In this document: positions 6,258 to 7,036 of the stretch, one piece after another
How the letters are laid out: each line of letters opens with the position of its first letter
Numbering within the stretch: position 1 is the first letter of the stretch
Origin: Candidatus Omnitrophota bacterium
Lineage (GTDB): Bacteria > Omnitrophota > Gorgyraeia > Gygaellales > Profunditerraquicolaceae
Assembly (NCBI GenBank): GCA_030691585.1
Contig: JAUYEC010000034.1
Span: 1 to 7,036, forward strand
Length of the DNA stretch: 7,036 nucleotides
Direction of reading: 5' to 3'
The notes under the pieces: generated by a model
Told to the model about the DNA's origin: nothing
Database searches by the model: none
What the model saw: the letters and a program-made list of their open reading frames with translations, nothing else
Program-made: the position numbers and the translations under genes

Positions 6258-7036
6258 AGGAATTTCTTCGTAAGAGGGCTAGAGAGGGATCACTCCGCGT
6301 TTTACGTCCAGCGTCATACCGCAAAGGCGGCAAGATATATATCGGCGATAAAGGATATATTGACTTCTCCTCAAACGATTACCTTGGCCTCTGCGGCCAT
6401 CCAAAACTTATCGAGGCATCTGTTAAGGCCCTCGCCAAATACGGGACAAGTTCTTGCGCCTCCAGGCTCTTAAGCGGCGACCTTGATATACACCATGAAC
6501 TCGAAGACGCCGTAGCGCGCTTAAAGAATAAAGAGTGCGCCCTCATCTTTGGTTCCGGCTACCAGGCAAATATAGGCATCATAAGTTCTTTCTGCGGCGC
6601 AGGCGACGCGGTTTTCTCTGACCGCTTCTGCCATGCCAGCATAATTGATGGTATCATCCTGTCCGGGGCAAGGCTATTTCGATTCAGGCACAATGACGCC
6701 GGGCATTTGGAGGATATCTTAAAGAAAGAGAGGCATAAATTCAAGAATAGCCTCATCGTTACCGAGACAATATTCAGCATGGATGGCGACAGGCCGGATC
6801 TGAAGGCGCTCATCGACATAAAGACAAGATATGGGTGTAACCTTATGGCCGACGAGGCCCACGCGACAGGCATATACGGCGCATCCGGTTCAGGCGTTGT
6901 CGAAGAGGAAGGCCTCTCAAGAGAAGTGGACTACATAATGGGGACATTCGGCAAAGCCCTCGGAAGTTTCGGCGCGTATCTGGCTGCTTCGAAATCCGAT
7001 ATTGATTATCTAATAAATAAGTGCAGAAGTTTCATA
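6245..7036 (+). CDS. bioF: 8-amino-7-oxononanoate synthase BioF, C-terminus cut by the window end
   Basis: PLP enzyme that joins pimeloyl-ACP (or -CoA) with L-alanine to give 8-amino-7-oxononanoate, the first step of biotin ring assembly. The reading frame is open for 264 codons to the window edge; family members have about 385. Visible marks are YIDFSSNDYLGL (38-49), ASRLLSGDLDIHHELE (72-87), GSGYQANIG (103-111), H130 that stacks on PLP, D203 and H206 in MADEAHATG, and the PLP lysine K237 in TFGKALGSFGAY (234-245). The related 2-amino-3-ketobutyrate CoA ligase looks alike, but the overlap with bioB decides for BioF. The ATG at 6245 lies inside the end of bioB, with purine-rich GAGG/AGGGAAGG (6231-6243) ahead of it. 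It is not a broken gene as far as can be seen. Confidence 0.93.
   Translation, partial: MEGIEEFLRKRAREGSLRVLRPASYRKGGKIYIGDKGYIDFSSNDYLGLCGHPKLIEASVKALAKYGTSSCASRLLSGDLDIHHELEDAVARLKNKECALIFGSGYQANIGIISSFCGAGDAVFSDRFCHASIIDGIILSGARLFRFRHNDAGHLEDILKKERHKFKNSLIVTETIFSMDGDRPDLKALIDIKTRYGCNLMADEAHATGIYGASGSGVVEEEGLSREVDYIMGTFGKALGSFGAYLAASKSDIDYLINKCRSFI

Noticed and set aside
1..7036. tRNA, rRNA, CRISPR array, insertion sequence or phage genes
   Set aside because: No regularly spaced repeats, transposase or phage-type proteins, or RNA gene signatures were seen by eye in either strand.

Overview
The window reads as the chromosome of a Gram-negative, probably strictly anaerobic bacterium. The Gram-negative call rests on a CusA-type RND pump with its periplasmic adaptor. 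The anaerobe call rests on a biotin synthase of the type that lacks the usual [2Fe-2S] cysteine set. The style (moderate GC, short palindromic repeats between genes) would fit an uncultured lineage such as Omnitrophota or a deltaproteobacterium-like group, but that placement is a guess. All supported genes are on the + strand.

Region 1 (1-3944) is a copper/silver efflux locus: the C-terminal end of a CusB-like membrane-fusion protein, a complete CusA-like RND pump, and a small secreted YHS/TRASH-domain protein with a His-rich segment. Together they would bind periplasmic Cu(I)/Ag(I) and pump it out. The three substrate methionines of E. coli CusA are all conserved, but the intramembrane charged residues that carry protons are rearranged. 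A perfect 15+1+15 palindrome sits between cusB and cusA.

Region 2 (4042-5040) is a stand-alone PP-loop ATPase with ThiI/MnmA-like motifs, many cysteines and a C-terminal NFACT-R-like (DUF814) RNA-binding segment. It is probably an RNA sulfur-transfer enzyme of unassigned target.

Region 3 (5041-5339) is a 299-base non-coding stretch dense in structure. In order it holds a decayed palindrome, a terminator-like hairpin, a candidate promoter overlapped by a BirA-type operator, and a GC-rich leader. The leader can fold into a three-way junction followed directly by a small hairpin that hides the bioB ribosome binding site.

Region 4 (5340-7036) is a biotin operon start: bioB overlapping a truncated bioF by 13 bases. 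The most interesting signals are the riboswitch-like bioB leader, the non-canonical cluster ligands in BioB, and the altered proton path in CusA.
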